NCBI RefSeq assembly: GCF_004116465.1
Contig: NZ_PDJV01000003.1
Coordinates: 124,001 to 188,000, forward strand
Length of the DNA: 64,000 nt
Direction of reading: 5' to 3'
Source of the DNA: Arcobacter sp. F2176
GTDB lineage: Bacteria > Campylobacterota > Campylobacteria > Campylobacterales > Arcobacteraceae
Shown: one piece after another, positions 37,622 through 46,366 of the stretch
Layout: each line of letters begins with the position of its first letter
Numbering within the stretch: the first letter of the stretch is position 1
Translations under genes and position numbers: made by a program
The notes under the pieces: model-generated
Told to the model about the DNA's origin: nothing
Database searches by the model: none
What the model saw: the letters and a program-made list of their open reading frames with translations, nothing else

Positions 37622-37918
37622 TTATGCTAATGCTAGTTTTTTGATTTTTCTTTCAATAAAAAACAAACCAAATGGAATAATTGAGTATATAAAAAGTTCT
37701 ATTGTTAATCGTATATTCCAATTATATTTTTTCATTGATTCATATAATAATATTAAAAATATAATGAATAAAATTCCATGTGTCATACCTATAATTTTTA
37801 CTGGATAAGGATTCTCAGCGATATATTTTATAGGCATTGCTATAAAAAGTAATGTCAAATAAGATAATCCTTCTATTATTGAAATAATTCTAAATCTATA
37901 CAAAGCTGTTTTAATCAT
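37622..37918 (-). CDS. DUF3817 membrane protein
   Basis: 98 residues, three predicted membrane segments. FRIISIIEGLSYLTLLFIAMP and GMTHGILFIIF are typical of DUF3817. Function not established. Encoded alone, after DUF2892 on the same strand with a 97-base gap. Confidence 0.8.
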   Translation of the reverse strand: MIKTALYRFRIISIIEGLSYLTLLFIAMPIKYIAENPYPVKIIGMTHGILFIIFLILLYESMKKYNWNIRLTIELFIYSIIPFGLFFIERKIKKLALA

Positions 37919-38016
37919 TTTTGTTCCTTTATTTTGACAAATATTAACTAATTTGCTTTAACCTAAAATTAATAAAATTGGCTATAATCTATAATTAAAT
38001 TAATAGAGGAATTTTA

Positions 38017-38550
38017 ATGGATAAAAGATTACATGAAATTATGGCACAGTGTGCAATTATTCATGAAACTAATATAAAAACAAATATAATAGATGATTTA
38101 GACAAAATAGAAGAGAATTTAAGTGAAGGTGATAGTGATGTAAAAGATCATTATTTATCACTTTTGATGCAATATTATTTTCAAAAGAATAAATTAGAAC
38201 AGTTAAAACAGTTACTTTTAGAAGGCTATAAGTTTGATATGAGATTTATTGATGTAGTTGAAGCTTTTTGCCATTTAAAAGATGATGAAGATAATGTTAT
38301 TGAGTTTTTAGGAGATAATGTTGTAATGCTAAAAGATAGTATTACAGAAAATGATTTAAGAAAGATGCATGAATATTATCAATCAAATTTAGAGTATAAA
38401 AATTTTATAGATGAATCTTTAGATCTTATAAAAAAAAATAGATATGTTTGTGCTCAAGCATATAAGAGTAAAGAAGAGTTTGCAAAGTTCTTTTTAAATG
38501 AAGACTTACTTGAATCACTTAAAAGAGATATGCCCTTTATTTTGAAGTAA
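38017..38550 (+). CDS. Hypothetical helical protein
   Basis: 177 residues, soluble, acidic and probably all-helical. I recognise no family. The start is supported by an AGAGGA ribosome site. It converges on the zinc-finger gene with only 4 bases between the stops. No conserved motif or export signal is visible. Confidence 0.75.
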   Translation: MDKRLHEIMAQCAIIHETNIKTNIIDDLDKIEENLSEGDSDVKDHYLSLLMQYYFQKNKLEQLKQLLLEGYKFDMRFIDVVEAFCHLKDDEDNVIEFLGDNVVMLKDSITENDLRKMHEYYQSNLEYKNFIDESLDLIKKNRYVCAQAYKSKEEFAKFFLNEDLLESLKRDMPFILK

Positions 38551-38554
38551 GAGT

Positions 38555-39211
38555 TTAATCTTTGAAATATAAATCTTTTAAAATATTTATTTGTTTATTT
38601 TGTAAGTAGTTAAATTTGAACTCGCACTCTTTTAAGTAATAAAAGAAATTTTTTTCATCAACTCCTTTGTATTTTTTCAAATTTTCTTCAAGGTATTTCC
38701 AAAAGATACTTAAAGGGGTTTTATAGGAGTTTATAGAGTAGAGTTTATGCCATTTTAAATAATATTCATAATCTTTTGTACTACTCTCAATACTATGCTT
38801 AGGAAGTCTTGGCATAAGTAGAGTATATATTTTTTTACTTGAATAAAAGCCAATAATATTTATAGCATCAAATAATGAACGGTTTTTTTTATTTTGTTCT
38901 CTTGTTGTAAAGTAATAATACTCTTGATAGGAGCTATTATCTTTTATACTATTATTATACTCCTCATCCAAAAAGTTTGCTATGAGTTTTCTAAAAAGCA
39001 TATATCTATTTTGAACAGTTCTATAATTTACTTTTAATATCTGAGCTGTCTTATTTGCATTTATGTTATTGCAAAAATAGTTTATTATAGTTATATCTGT
39101 TTCTAATTTTTTTAATGAGAATTTTCTTTTGCAAGATTTACATTTTTTATAGTTATCTTGTAAGTTATAGAGTAAGTGATGATTACAAAAAGGGCAATTA
39201 GTTAAATTCAT
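38555..39211 (-). CDS. Transposase-like zinc-finger/HTH protein, IS1595-type N-terminus
   Basis: 218 residues. The N-terminus has a zinc finger CPFCNHH..KKCKSCKRKFS (Cys6, 9, 23, 26) and a helix-turn-helix ANKTAQILKVNYRTVQNRY, as in IS1595/ISXO2 transposases. No DDE/DDN triad, no transposon ends and no target duplication are apparent. It may be a domesticated transposase remnant used as a DNA-binding protein. The call is at family level. Confidence 0.65.
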   Translation of the reverse strand: MNLTNCPFCNHHLLYNLQDNYKKCKSCKRKFSLKKLETDITIINYFCNNINANKTAQILKVNYRTVQNRYMLFRKLIANFLDEEYNNSIKDNSSYQEYYYFTTREQNKKNRSLFDAINIIGFYSSKKIYTLLMPRLPKHSIESSTKDYEYYLKWHKLYSINSYKTPLSIFWKYLEENLKKYKGVDEKNFFYYLKECEFKFNYLQNKQINILKDLYFKD

Positions 39212-39283
39212 AAAAAATTATAGCTAAAATAGAATTTATATAAATTGATAAGTAAAAAAGCATATAATCAATAAAATTAAATT

Positions 39284-39634
39284 ATGGAGAGATTTATGAA
39301 TAATACTGCAAAAATATTATGGGCAAGTGATAATAAAGAGACAGCATTAAGTATGGTATGTTTATATGCACATAATGCGAAGATAAAAGGTTGGATTGAA
39401 AATGTTCAAGTTTTAGTTTGGGGAGCTTCTCAAAAACTTATAAGTGAAGATAAAGAAGTACAAGAGAAAGTAAAAGCAATGATAGCTGATGGTGTTGAAG
39501 TAATTGCTTGTCAAAAGTGTTCTGAAGATTTGGGTGTAAAAGATGAATTACAAGCTTGTAATATGCAAGTTTATTACACAGGTGAATTATTAAGCTCTTG
39601 GATTAAAAGTGGAGAGAGTATTATCTCTGTATAA
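39284..39634 (+). CDS. DsrE-family protein
   Basis: Open frame of 116 residues; ATG 39284 has a weak leader, while ATG 39296 follows GGAGAGATTT at good spacing and is probably the true start (112 residues). The DsrE fold is indicated by VLVWGASQKLI and the Cys in VIACQKCSEDLGV, plus VYYTGELLSSWI at the end. Family members include sulfur-transfer proteins and relatives of unknown role. It overlaps the convergent MFS gene by 14 bases. Confidence 0.8.
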   Translation: MERFMNNTAKILWASDNKETALSMVCLYAHNAKIKGWIENVQVLVWGASQKLISEDKEVQEKVKAMIADGVEVIACQKCSEDLGVKDELQACNMQVYYTGELLSSWIKSGESIISV

Positions 39635-40769
39635 CTTTTTTTATAATTACTACTAATAGAACAATTACAAATAGTGAAGCACCTATTATAGAGAAGAACT
39701 TTTGTATTTCAAAAATAGCAACTAATGGGTGAAAAACTATAGGTGAAAGAAACTGTCCTAAAAAAATAGATGAAGTGAAGTATCCTGAACTTTTGACTCT
39801 TTTTTTAGGATTTGTTTTACTTAACATCCATGCAACTGCATTTGTCATCATAAATCCACCAGAAAAACCCAATATTGGTGCTGATATAAAAAAGAAATGA
39901 ACATTTGTTATTATTCCTACTAAACTTAAGCCAAAAGCAATAAGTGTTAACCCTATGATATAAATAGTGGAGTATGAATATATCTTTTTTAATTTTGAAA
40001 AGACAATAGCCCCTAAAGCATTAAAAAAGAATGCAGTAGCAATTATAGTCCCCGCGTAAGAACCACTTACTTTAAATTTTTCTATAAGTAAAAAAGGAAA
40101 TTGAGTTGGTAAAATAAAAAATAAAAGCATATAAAAAAAAGCAAGAAAATATACAAATAAAATATTTTTACTTATGTTTATAGTCTCATCTTCTTGCATA
40201 TCTTCTATTTTTATCTCTTTAATATTTTTTAGAACAAAAGGTATTAGAAGTATTCCAATAAAATAAATGCCAAAAGGAAATCTCCAATTCATATCAGATA
40301 ACATTCCTCCCCCGACGACAAAAAAGACTCCACCTAAAGCCATAAATGCACTTTGATAAGCCATGAATTGATGTCTTTCTTCTTCTTTAAAATAATCTCC
40401 AACAAGAGATGTTGAAACAATCATCAAAGTAGCAACACATAATCCAAACAATGCTCTTGAAGCCAAAAGTGTCTCTATGCTATCAAGATATAATCCAGCT
40501 GTTCCAAAAAATGAAAAGAAAAAAAGTGCTATAAGAACTGATTTCTTTTTTCCAAATCTAAAAATAATATGTCCTAAAACGGGAGCTAATAGTGCAATAG
40601 CAAGGGAAGGTAGAGTAAGCATCAATCTTGAATAAAATTCTATATTAGCTGTATGTTTAAAATACTCTTTTAAGTGTGGCAAAGATGTAACTATGGCTAC
40701 ATTTGACATGACAGTTGTCATTGCTAATAAAAGAAGAGTAAGGAGGGTAAATTTGTTTATATTTTTCAT
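39621..40769 (-). CDS. MFS transporter
   Basis: 382 residues, about 12 membrane segments. The loop 2-3 signature is present as GHIIFRFGKKKSVLIA, and an acidic central loop (EIKIEDMQEDETI) divides the two halves. Probably a proton-coupled efflux carrier; substrate unknown. Monocistronic. Confidence 0.88.
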   Translation of the reverse strand: MKNINKFTLLTLLLLAMTTVMSNVAIVTSLPHLKEYFKHTANIEFYSRLMLTLPSLAIALLAPVLGHIIFRFGKKKSVLIALFFFSFFGTAGLYLDSIETLLASRALFGLCVATLMIVSTSLVGDYFKEEERHQFMAYQSAFMALGGVFFVVGGGMLSDMNWRFPFGIYFIGILLIPFVLKNIKEIKIEDMQEDETINISKNILFVYFLAFFYMLLFFILPTQFPFLLIEKFKVSGSYAGTIIATAFFFNALGAIVFSKLKKIYSYSTIYIIGLTLIAFGLSLVGIITNVHFFFISAPILGFSGGFMMTNAVAWMLSKTNPKKRVKSSGYFTSSIFLGQFLSPIVFHPLVAIFEIQKFFSIIGASLFVIVLLVVIIKKVIQR

Positions 40770-40884
40770 TTGTGGCAGTGTATCATCATTTAAATTAAAA
40801 ATTTAATTGTTTATGGAGTAAAAATTGCATAATATTATAATATAAGAGTATGATGCTCGTATAAATAAATAAAAGGTGAATATA

Positions 40885-41277
40885 ATGAAAATAGCAATTC
40901 CCGTAAAAGACGATAAATTAAGTTTCTTTAGCAATGCAGGACATACTCCAAAGTTTGCAATATATGATTTAAGTGGAACAGGGATGTTCCGTTCTTTTAA
41001 TTTAAACTCTGTAATAAATAACCCAAGAAGTGACCTAGACCATGACCATCCAGAAGAAGAGCATGCTTGTGATCATGCACATGATGATGAAGAGCATATA
41101 GCACAACATGCCAAAATGGGTGTAGCACTTAATGGATGTGATTATGTTGTAGTTAAAAAAGCTTGTAAAAATACAGCTAAATCTTTTACTTCACAAGGTA
41201 TAAAGATAGTTAAGTACAATGGTGAATCACTAGATGTAAATGATATATTAAAAGAGACATCTGCGAACTTTGCGTAA
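40885..41277 (+). CDS. His-rich NifX/NifB-domain (FeMo-cofactor family) protein
   Basis: 130 residues from ATG 40885, which follows AAAAGG at 8 bases (a GTG nine bases upstream is less likely). The N-terminus MKIAIPVKDDKLSFFSNAGHTPKFAIYD is the dinitrogenase iron-molybdenum cofactor domain. A central loop HDHPEEEHACDHAHDDEEH adds many His and acidic residues. It precedes His-rich hypB by 121 bases on the same strand, so a nickel or iron storage or delivery role in hydrogenase maturation is plausible but unproven. No nif genes are in the window. Confidence 0.78.
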   Translation: MKIAIPVKDDKLSFFSNAGHTPKFAIYDLSGTGMFRSFNLNSVINNPRSDLDHDHPEEEHACDHAHDDEEHIAQHAKMGVALNGCDYVVVKKACKNTAKSFTSQGIKIVKYNGESLDVNDILKETSANFA

Positions 41278-41360
41278 TAAATGCTTTTTTAGTTCTAAAA
41301 GTACATAAGAAAATAAAATTTTAGTTTGGTTTTATATTACTTGCATTACACTACAGTAAA

Positions 41361-41374
41361 TGAACAAGTATTCA
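41361..41374. promoter_or_regulatory. Hydrogenase-type operator before hypB
   Basis: TGAAC-AAGT-ATTCA, 24 bases before the hypB ATG. Its left half is identical to operator 1 of hydA2 (TGAACAAG). A TATATT at 41333-41338 upstream and TAAACT at 41375-41380 downstream are both possible -10 elements. Confidence 0.55.
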
Positions 41375-41398
41375 TAAACTAAACTAAAAGGCAAAAAC

Positions 41399-42178
41399 AT
41401 GTGTAAAGATTGCGGTTGTAGTATAACAGACCATCATCATCACGATCATGAGCATAGCCACTCTCATGATAGTCATTCTCACCAAGCGGCACACGAAACA
41501 CTTCATCATAATCCACAATTAAATGATTCAAAAACAATCTCAGTTATCAAGAAAATTCTTGATAAAAATGATCATGAAGCAGTTCACAATAGAGCTCACT
41601 TTGAAGAACATAAAGTATTAGGTATAAATCTAATGTCAAGTCCAGGAAGTGGGAAAACAACTTTATTGGAGAGTTTTGCAAGTATGACTGATTTTAAATT
41701 TGCAGTTGTGGAAGGTGATTTAGAAACATCAAGAGATGCAGATAGATTAACAGCAAAAGGAATAAAAGCAGTTCAAATACAAACAGGAAGTGCCTGTCAT
41801 TTAGATGCTTTTATGGTACACAAAGGATTACATGATATTCCATTAGATGATATAGATGTCTGTTTTGTGGAAAATGTTGGAAACCTTGTATGTCCAGCAT
41901 CATATGATGTGGGAACTCATTTAAATATAGTATTAGTATCAGTTCCAGAAGGTGAAGATAAAATAGAAAAATATCCAGTTATGTTTAGATGTGCTGATTT
42001 AATACTTATCACTAAAACAGATTTACTACCATACTTTGAATATGATATTCAAAAAGAAAAAGAGTATGCAAGAAAACTAAATCCAAGTGTTGATATATTA
42101 GAAGTATCAACGAAAGATGAAGAGAGTATTAAAAAAGTAATAGAGTGGATAAATTTTAAGAGAAGTATGAGAAAATAA
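41399..42178 (+). CDS. hypB: Hydrogenase nickel incorporation GTPase HypB
   Basis: 259 residues. The N-terminus CKDCGCS is followed by a His stretch (DHHHHDHEHSHSHDSHSH) for nickel storage. The GTPase core has the P-loop SSPGSGKTTLLES near residue 80-92, VEGDLETSRDADR, and NLVCPASYDVG. It inserts nickel into hydrogenase large subunits together with HypA. First gene of hypBCD, two bases before hypC. Confidence 0.96.
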   Translation: MCKDCGCSITDHHHHDHEHSHSHDSHSHQAAHETLHHNPQLNDSKTISVIKKILDKNDHEAVHNRAHFEEHKVLGINLMSSPGSGKTTLLESFASMTDFKFAVVEGDLETSRDADRLTAKGIKAVQIQTGSACHLDAFMVHKGLHDIPLDDIDVCFVENVGNLVCPASYDVGTHLNIVLVSVPEGEDKIEKYPVMFRCADLILITKTDLLPYFEYDIQKEKEYARKLNPSVDILEVSTKDEESIKKVIEWINFKRSMRK

Positions 42179-42179
42179 A

Positions 42180-42461
42180 ATGTGCCTATCAATACCATCA
42201 AAAATAAAAAGTATAAACAAAGAGACTAATACTTGTGTAGTAGATACTATGGGAGTAGAGCGAAGTGCAAGTTTAGACTTAATAGACCAAGAGGTTGTTA
42301 TTGGAGATTATGTACTTATTCATATAGGTTTTGCTATGAATAAAATAGATGAAGAAGATGCTTTGGCATCACTTGAAGTTTATAAAGAGATAATAGAAAA
42401 GATGGAAGAACAAGATAGACTGCGAGAAATTGAAAATGCAGAAAATTGTCCTTCTAGGTAG
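42180..42461 (+). CDS. hypC: Hydrogenase assembly chaperone HypC
   Basis: 93 residues with the essential N-terminal MCLSIPSKI (Cys2). The HypC beta-barrel pattern GVERSASLDL and GDYVLIHIGFAM follows. It escorts the Fe(CN)2CO unit from HypD to the large subunit precursor. The acidic tail is slightly long. Confidence 0.95.
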   Translation: MCLSIPSKIKSINKETNTCVVDTMGVERSASLDLIDQEVVIGDYVLIHIGFAMNKIDEEDALASLEVYKEIIEKMEEQDRLREIENAENCPSR

Positions 42462-42466
42462 AGTTT

Positions 42467-43591
42467 ATGAGTGAGCTAAAATTAAAAGACTTATACGATG
42501 GATTTAGAGATCCAAAAACAATAAAAGCTTTAAAAAAACTAATAGACCAAGAAGCTAAAAAACTCAATCGTAATATAAATATCATGGAAGTATGTGGAGG
42601 ACATACACATACTATTATGAAGTATGGACTTCCTCAACTTCTTCCTTCAAATATTAACTTTGTACATGGTCCTGGTTGTCCTGTATGCGTTATGCCAAAA
42701 GAGAGAATAGACCATGCTTATATACTAAGCTTACAAGAAGATGTAATACTTGTAACGCTAGGTGATATGATAAAAGTTCCAGGTAGCAGGGGAAGCTTAC
42801 AAGATGCCAGAAGTAAAGGTGCTGATGTAAGATTTGTATATTCACCTTTAGATACTATAAAAATAGCAAATGAGAACCCAGAAAAAAAGATAATCTTTTT
42901 TGCTATAGGCTTTGAAACAACTACTCCTATGACAGCAGCACTATTGGAGCATGTAACCAAGAGTGGAATAAATAATATACTATTTCACATAAATCATATA
43001 ACAGTACCAGAACCTATGAGAGCACTACTTGATAGTAGTGATTGTAAAATAGATGCTTTTATAGGACCTTCACATGTGAGTGTAATCACAGGTTCTAAGA
43101 TATATGAAGAGTTTGTAATAGATTATAAAAAGCCAGTAGTAGTAAGTGGCTTTGAACCAGTAGATGTAATGCAATCAATTCTATCTATTATAAAACAATT
43201 CAATGATAATAGATGCGACCTAGAACTACAATACTCAAGAGCAGTATCATATGATGGAAACCTAAGAGCCCAAGAGTTAAATAATAAGTTCTTTACAAAA
43301 GCAGAACACTTTAGATGGAGAGGCTTAGGGGATATAAAAGATTCAGCATATAAACTAAGTGATAAATACTCTTCTATAGATGCTGAGATAATATATAAAG
43401 ATATCTTACCAAATGAAAAGATAGATGACCATAAACTTTGTATCTGTGGAAGTATTATGAGGGGTGTAGCTAAACCAAATGATTGTAAAGTATTTGGAAC
43501 AGCATGTAAGCCAAGTAGTCCATTAGGGTCTTGTATGGTTTCAAGCGAAGGTGCATGTAGTGCATACTACAAATACGGAAATCTAATTTAG
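42467..43591 (+). CDS. hypD: Hydrogenase formation protein HypD
   Basis: 374 residues, 5 bases after hypC. VCGGHTHTIMKYG, HGPGCPVCV and FAIGFETTTPM are the redox and iron-binding motifs. The C-terminal [4Fe-4S] site is built by CICGSIMRG, CKVFGTACKP, GSCMVSSEGAC. With HypC it assembles the Fe(CN)2CO moiety. Confidence 0.96.
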   Translation: MSELKLKDLYDGFRDPKTIKALKKLIDQEAKKLNRNINIMEVCGGHTHTIMKYGLPQLLPSNINFVHGPGCPVCVMPKERIDHAYILSLQEDVILVTLGDMIKVPGSRGSLQDARSKGADVRFVYSPLDTIKIANENPEKKIIFFAIGFETTTPMTAALLEHVTKSGINNILFHINHITVPEPMRALLDSSDCKIDAFIGPSHVSVITGSKIYEEFVIDYKKPVVVSGFEPVDVMQSILSIIKQFNDNRCDLELQYSRAVSYDGNLRAQELNNKFFTKAEHFRWRGLGDIKDSAYKLSDKYSSIDAEIIYKDILPNEKIDDHKLCICGSIMRGVAKPNDCKVFGTACKPSSPLGSCMVSSEGACSAYYKYGNLI

Positions 43592-43737
43592 AGCATCATC
43601 TTTTGGCGAAACTCTGCGTTGAAAATAGAAATTTAGATACTCACTTACTACCTGTAAGCTCCTACCTAAATTTCTATTTCCGCCTTGATTTTAACAAAAA
43701 TACAATACTCTAAATCAATTTATTCTAAATATAGGAA
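43592..43737. repeat. Long inverted-repeat element between hypD and the next gene
   Basis: A 14-bp perfect inverted pair, AAATAGAAATTTAG (43623-43636) and CTAAATTTCTATTT (43666-43679), encloses a second stem CTTAC / GTAAG (43644-43648, 43654-43658) with loop TACCT. GGCG (43605-43608) and CGCC (43681-43684) could pair outside. There is no U-run. It looks like a REP or MITE-type intergenic repeat, or an RNA processing structure separating hypBCD from the distal genes. No second copy is present in this window. Confidence 0.55.
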
Positions 43738-44583
43738 ATGAAAATGGATAAAAATGAACTTGCTAGTATTTTAAAAGAAATGTATGAGAATGCAAAAACA
43801 GGAAAAAAAGTTTCAGAAATTCATATGTTTGGAATGTTATATGCTGATGAAATAAAAAAAATATCTAATGCCTCTGAAATTGTAAAAATTGCAGGGCTTA
43901 AAAGTTCATATTCTACTGAAGTTAGTAAAGGGATAAAGATAGAAGAATCTTTACCTTTTCGTAAAGTTTTTAAACCAAATAATTTTGAAGCAACTTTTAA
44001 TTTACCAAAAGAATATCAATCTATTTTAAAGTCATATTTACAATATTTTGAAGAGTTTTTAAATGATTTATGTATCGAAAGCAATGTAAGTATTCAGAAA
44101 TTAGGTGAAGATACAATCCTTTCAATTGAACCTAAAAATAAAGACGAAGCTTTAGAGAAAATTGCAGATGCACTAAAAGCTTATTTATGTGCCCCTATAT
44201 TAGCAAATGGTGTTAGTCTAGATGAAAGTTTGCAAATGAAAACATCATTGGCAAAACTTTATGCTCAATGTAAAAATTTAGAATCTCAAATGATGTATAA
44301 AGAACTTAGTATTCAAGAATTAAGTAAACAAATTCAATTGAGAGATGAAACTATAAATGAATCTAAAAGAGTCTTAATTGAATTGGGAGTTGATAGTAAA
44401 ATTATTACACAAAATAATGTAATGTTGTTAGATAGTTTAAAAGAAATAAAAATAAATGGTAAATTGACAGAGAAAAAAACTTTTTTTAATTCAATAAAAG
44501 CATCAGTTAAAATTCCTCTAATATTTAGTGTAGGTATTGAAGTTACAAAAAAAGAATTTGATAAGGGGAAAAATGACAAATAG
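43738..44583 (+). CDS. Hypothetical protein in the hyp cluster
   Basis: 281 residues; ATG 43744 follows AGGA at 8 bases and may be the real start. No recognised family. The N-terminal part has mixed character (a region around [21 protein letters not shown]), and residues about 180-225 look like a coiled coil. No membrane segment or metal-binding cluster is visible. It lies between hypD and hypE, overlapping the downstream VF530-type gene. Nothing in the sequence itself ties it to hydrogenase maturation. Confidence 0.72.
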   Translation: MKMDKNELASILKEMYENAKTGKKVSEIHMFGMLYADEIKKISNASEIVKIAGLKSSYSTEVSKGIKIEESLPFRKVFKPNNFEATFNLPKEYQSILKSYLQYFEEFLNDLCIESNVSIQKLGEDTILSIEPKNKDEALEKIADALKAYLCAPILANGVSLDESLQMKTSLAKLYAQCKNLESQMMYKELSIQELSKQIQLRDETINESKRVLIELGVDSKIITQNNVMLLDSLKEIKINGKLTEKKTFFNSIKASVKIPLIFSVGIEVTKKEFDKGKNDK

Positions 44584-44818
44584 TACTGAAAACAAAAACA
44601 ATCCTCTTCATGGTATAAAACTACAAGACATCTTAGAATATCTTGTGGATAATTTTGGATTTAAAGGTTTAGGTAATCGTATAAATATTAGATGTTTTTT
44701 AGTTGACCCATCTATTAACTCAAGTTTGAAGTTTCTTAGAAAAACTCCATGGGCAAGAACAAAAGTAGAAGAATTATATTTAAAAACTAAAGCAAAAGAA
44801 AATGAGGATAAAAGATGA
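44573..44818 (+). CDS. VF530-family DNA-binding protein (DUF2132)
   Basis: 81 residues from ATG 44573, preceded by AAGGGG. The block [20 protein letters not shown], then RINIRCF and [17 protein letters not shown], is the VF530/DUF2132 signature, a small helical fold annotated as DNA-binding. It overlaps the previous gene by 11 bases and hypE by 4 (ATGA), so it is co-transcribed with hypE. A role in hydrogenase regulation is possible but unsupported. Confidence 0.85.
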   Translation: MTNSTENKNNPLHGIKLQDILEYLVDNFGFKGLGNRINIRCFLVDPSINSSLKFLRKTPWARTKVEELYLKTKAKENEDKR

Positions 44819-45813
44819 CTAAAACAATAACACTAGCACATGGTAATGGTGGGCAAGAGAATAATGAGCTTATAACGCAAGTTTTTTATAAGGCTTTTAA
44901 AAATGATATTCTAAGTAAGAGTGAAGATGCTGCTGTTATTCAAGATGGTACTTTAGCTTTTTCTACTGATAGTTTTACGGTTAGTCCTATAGAGTTCCCG
45001 GGTGCCAATATTGGTAAACTTGCTATTTGTGGTACTTGTAATGATTTAGCGATGATGGGTGCGAAGCCTAAATATCTTACTTGTTCTGTTATTCTTGAAG
45101 AGGGCTTTGATGTTGAAACTTTAAATAGAATTGTAAGTAGCATGAAAAAAGAGCTTGAGGTAAATGGTGCTATTGTTGTAAGTGGAGATACTAAAGTTGT
45201 GCCAAGAGGAAGTGTTGATAAAATTTTTATAAATACTACTGGTATTGGAGAGATAGAACAAAAAGGTATATCTTCTAATAGTATTAAAGAAGATGATGTA
45301 ATTATCGTATCAAATTCTATTGGAAAGCATGGGGCGACTATTTTTGCTGCTAGAGAAGGAATAGATTTTTCTACAAGTTTAAAATCTGATTGTGCTTCAC
45401 TTTGGCCTGTTGTTAAAAAACTTATAGATTCAGATATTAAAATAAGAGCCTTAAGAGATGCAACAAGAGGTGGAGTTAGTGCTGTATTAAATGAGTGGGC
45501 AAAACAATCAAATATTTGTATAGAAATAGAAGAAGAAAAAATACCTGTATGCGATGAGGTAAGTGGTATTTGTGAAATGTTAGGTTTTGAAGCTCTAAGT
45601 TTAGCAAATGAAGGTACTTTTGTGATGGCTATTTCAAAAGATCAAGTTGATAGTGCTTTAGAAGTTTTAAAATCGTGTGAGACTTCAACTGAGGCAGCTG
45701 TAATTGGAAAAGTTACTTCTAGACATAAGCATAAAGTAGTTTTAAATACAGCTTGGGGAACACAAAGATTTATTGATTTGCCAACAGGTGAATTGTTACC
45801 AAGAATCTGTTAA
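44815..45813 (+). CDS. hypE: Hydrogenase expression/formation protein HypE
   Basis: 332 residues of the PurM/ThiL/SelD ATPase fold. [13 protein letters not shown] opens the protein, [14 protein letters not shown] and [11 protein letters not shown] form the ATP site, and the C-terminus LPRIC ends in the catalytic Cys that is carbamoylated by HypF and dehydrated to thiocyanate. Coupled to the VF530-type gene by overlap. Confidence 0.96.
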   Translation: MTKTITLAHGNGGQENNELITQVFYKAFKNDILSKSEDAAVIQDGTLAFSTDSFTVSPIEFPGANIGKLAICGTCNDLAMMGAKPKYLTCSVILEEGFDVETLNRIVSSMKKELEVNGAIVVSGDTKVVPRGSVDKIFINTTGIGEIEQKGISSNSIKEDDVIIVSNSIGKHGATIFAAREGIDFSTSLKSDCASLWPVVKKLIDSDIKIRALRDATRGGVSAVLNEWAKQSNICIEIEEEKIPVCDEVSGICEMLGFEALSLANEGTFVMAISKDQVDSALEVLKSCETSTEAAVIGKVTSRHKHKVVLNTAWGTQRFIDLPTGELLPRIC

Positions 45814-45914
45814 GTACAACTCGTTGTACTCTTTAGGGTTTGCTTCTTTAAAAGGAATTTATTTCCTTTGTTAAAAGAAGTTAAAAAATATATAGGTCCC
45901 TTTTTAAATGGGAC
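45813..45914 (+). other. Three tandem hairpins between hypE and hypA
   Basis: Hairpin 1: AGTACAA / TTGTACT with loop CTCG (45813-45830), starting on the hypE stop. Hairpin 2: nested CTTCTTT / AAAGAAG and AAAGGAA / TTCCTTT (45843-45880). Hairpin 3: GTCCC / GGGAC (45896-45914). Only short U-runs follow. They may modulate read-through from hypE to hypA. Confidence 0.5.
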
Positions 45915-45933
45915 ATTTAAAAAGGATTAAAAA

Positions 45934-46275
45934 TTGCATGAATATTCAATTGTTCAATCACTCTTAGAAAGTTGTGAAGAACACGCAAAAGCTAATAATG
46001 CCACAAAAGTTACTAAAGTAATAGTAAAAATAGGTATTCTAAGTGGAGTTGAACCTGATTTACTCCAAACTGCATTTGATACATTTAAAGAAAAAACAAT
46101 ATGTGATGAATGTGAGTTTATTATAAATAAACAAAAAATAGTCATAGAATGTCAAGACTGTAAAGAAGAATCAATTTTGAAAAAAAATGAATTTACTTGT
46201 CCCAAATGTGATTCTTCGAATATACGAATATTAGATGGAGAAGATATGTATTTAATGTCATTAGAAATGAATTAA
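45934..46275 (+). CDS. hypA: Hydrogenase nickel insertion protein HypA
   Basis: 113 residues. The TTG start at 45934 is chosen because HypA begins MHE (His2 binds nickel), which this start gives as MHEYSIVQSLLESCEEHA, and AAAAGG stands 8 bases upstream. The zinc site is ECQDC..FTCPKC. It delivers nickel with HypB. It follows hypE after 120 bases of hairpins. Confidence 0.95.
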   Translation: MHEYSIVQSLLESCEEHAKANNATKVTKVIVKIGILSGVEPDLLQTAFDTFKEKTICDECEFIINKQKIVIECQDCKEESILKKNEFTCPKCDSSNIRILDGEDMYLMSLEMN

Positions 46276-46366
46276 CTTAAAACTAAAAATTAAATTTCAG
46301 TAATAGATAAAAATTAAAAATTAAAATAATAATATACTGATATTAACCTTAGGCTAAGGCATATTA

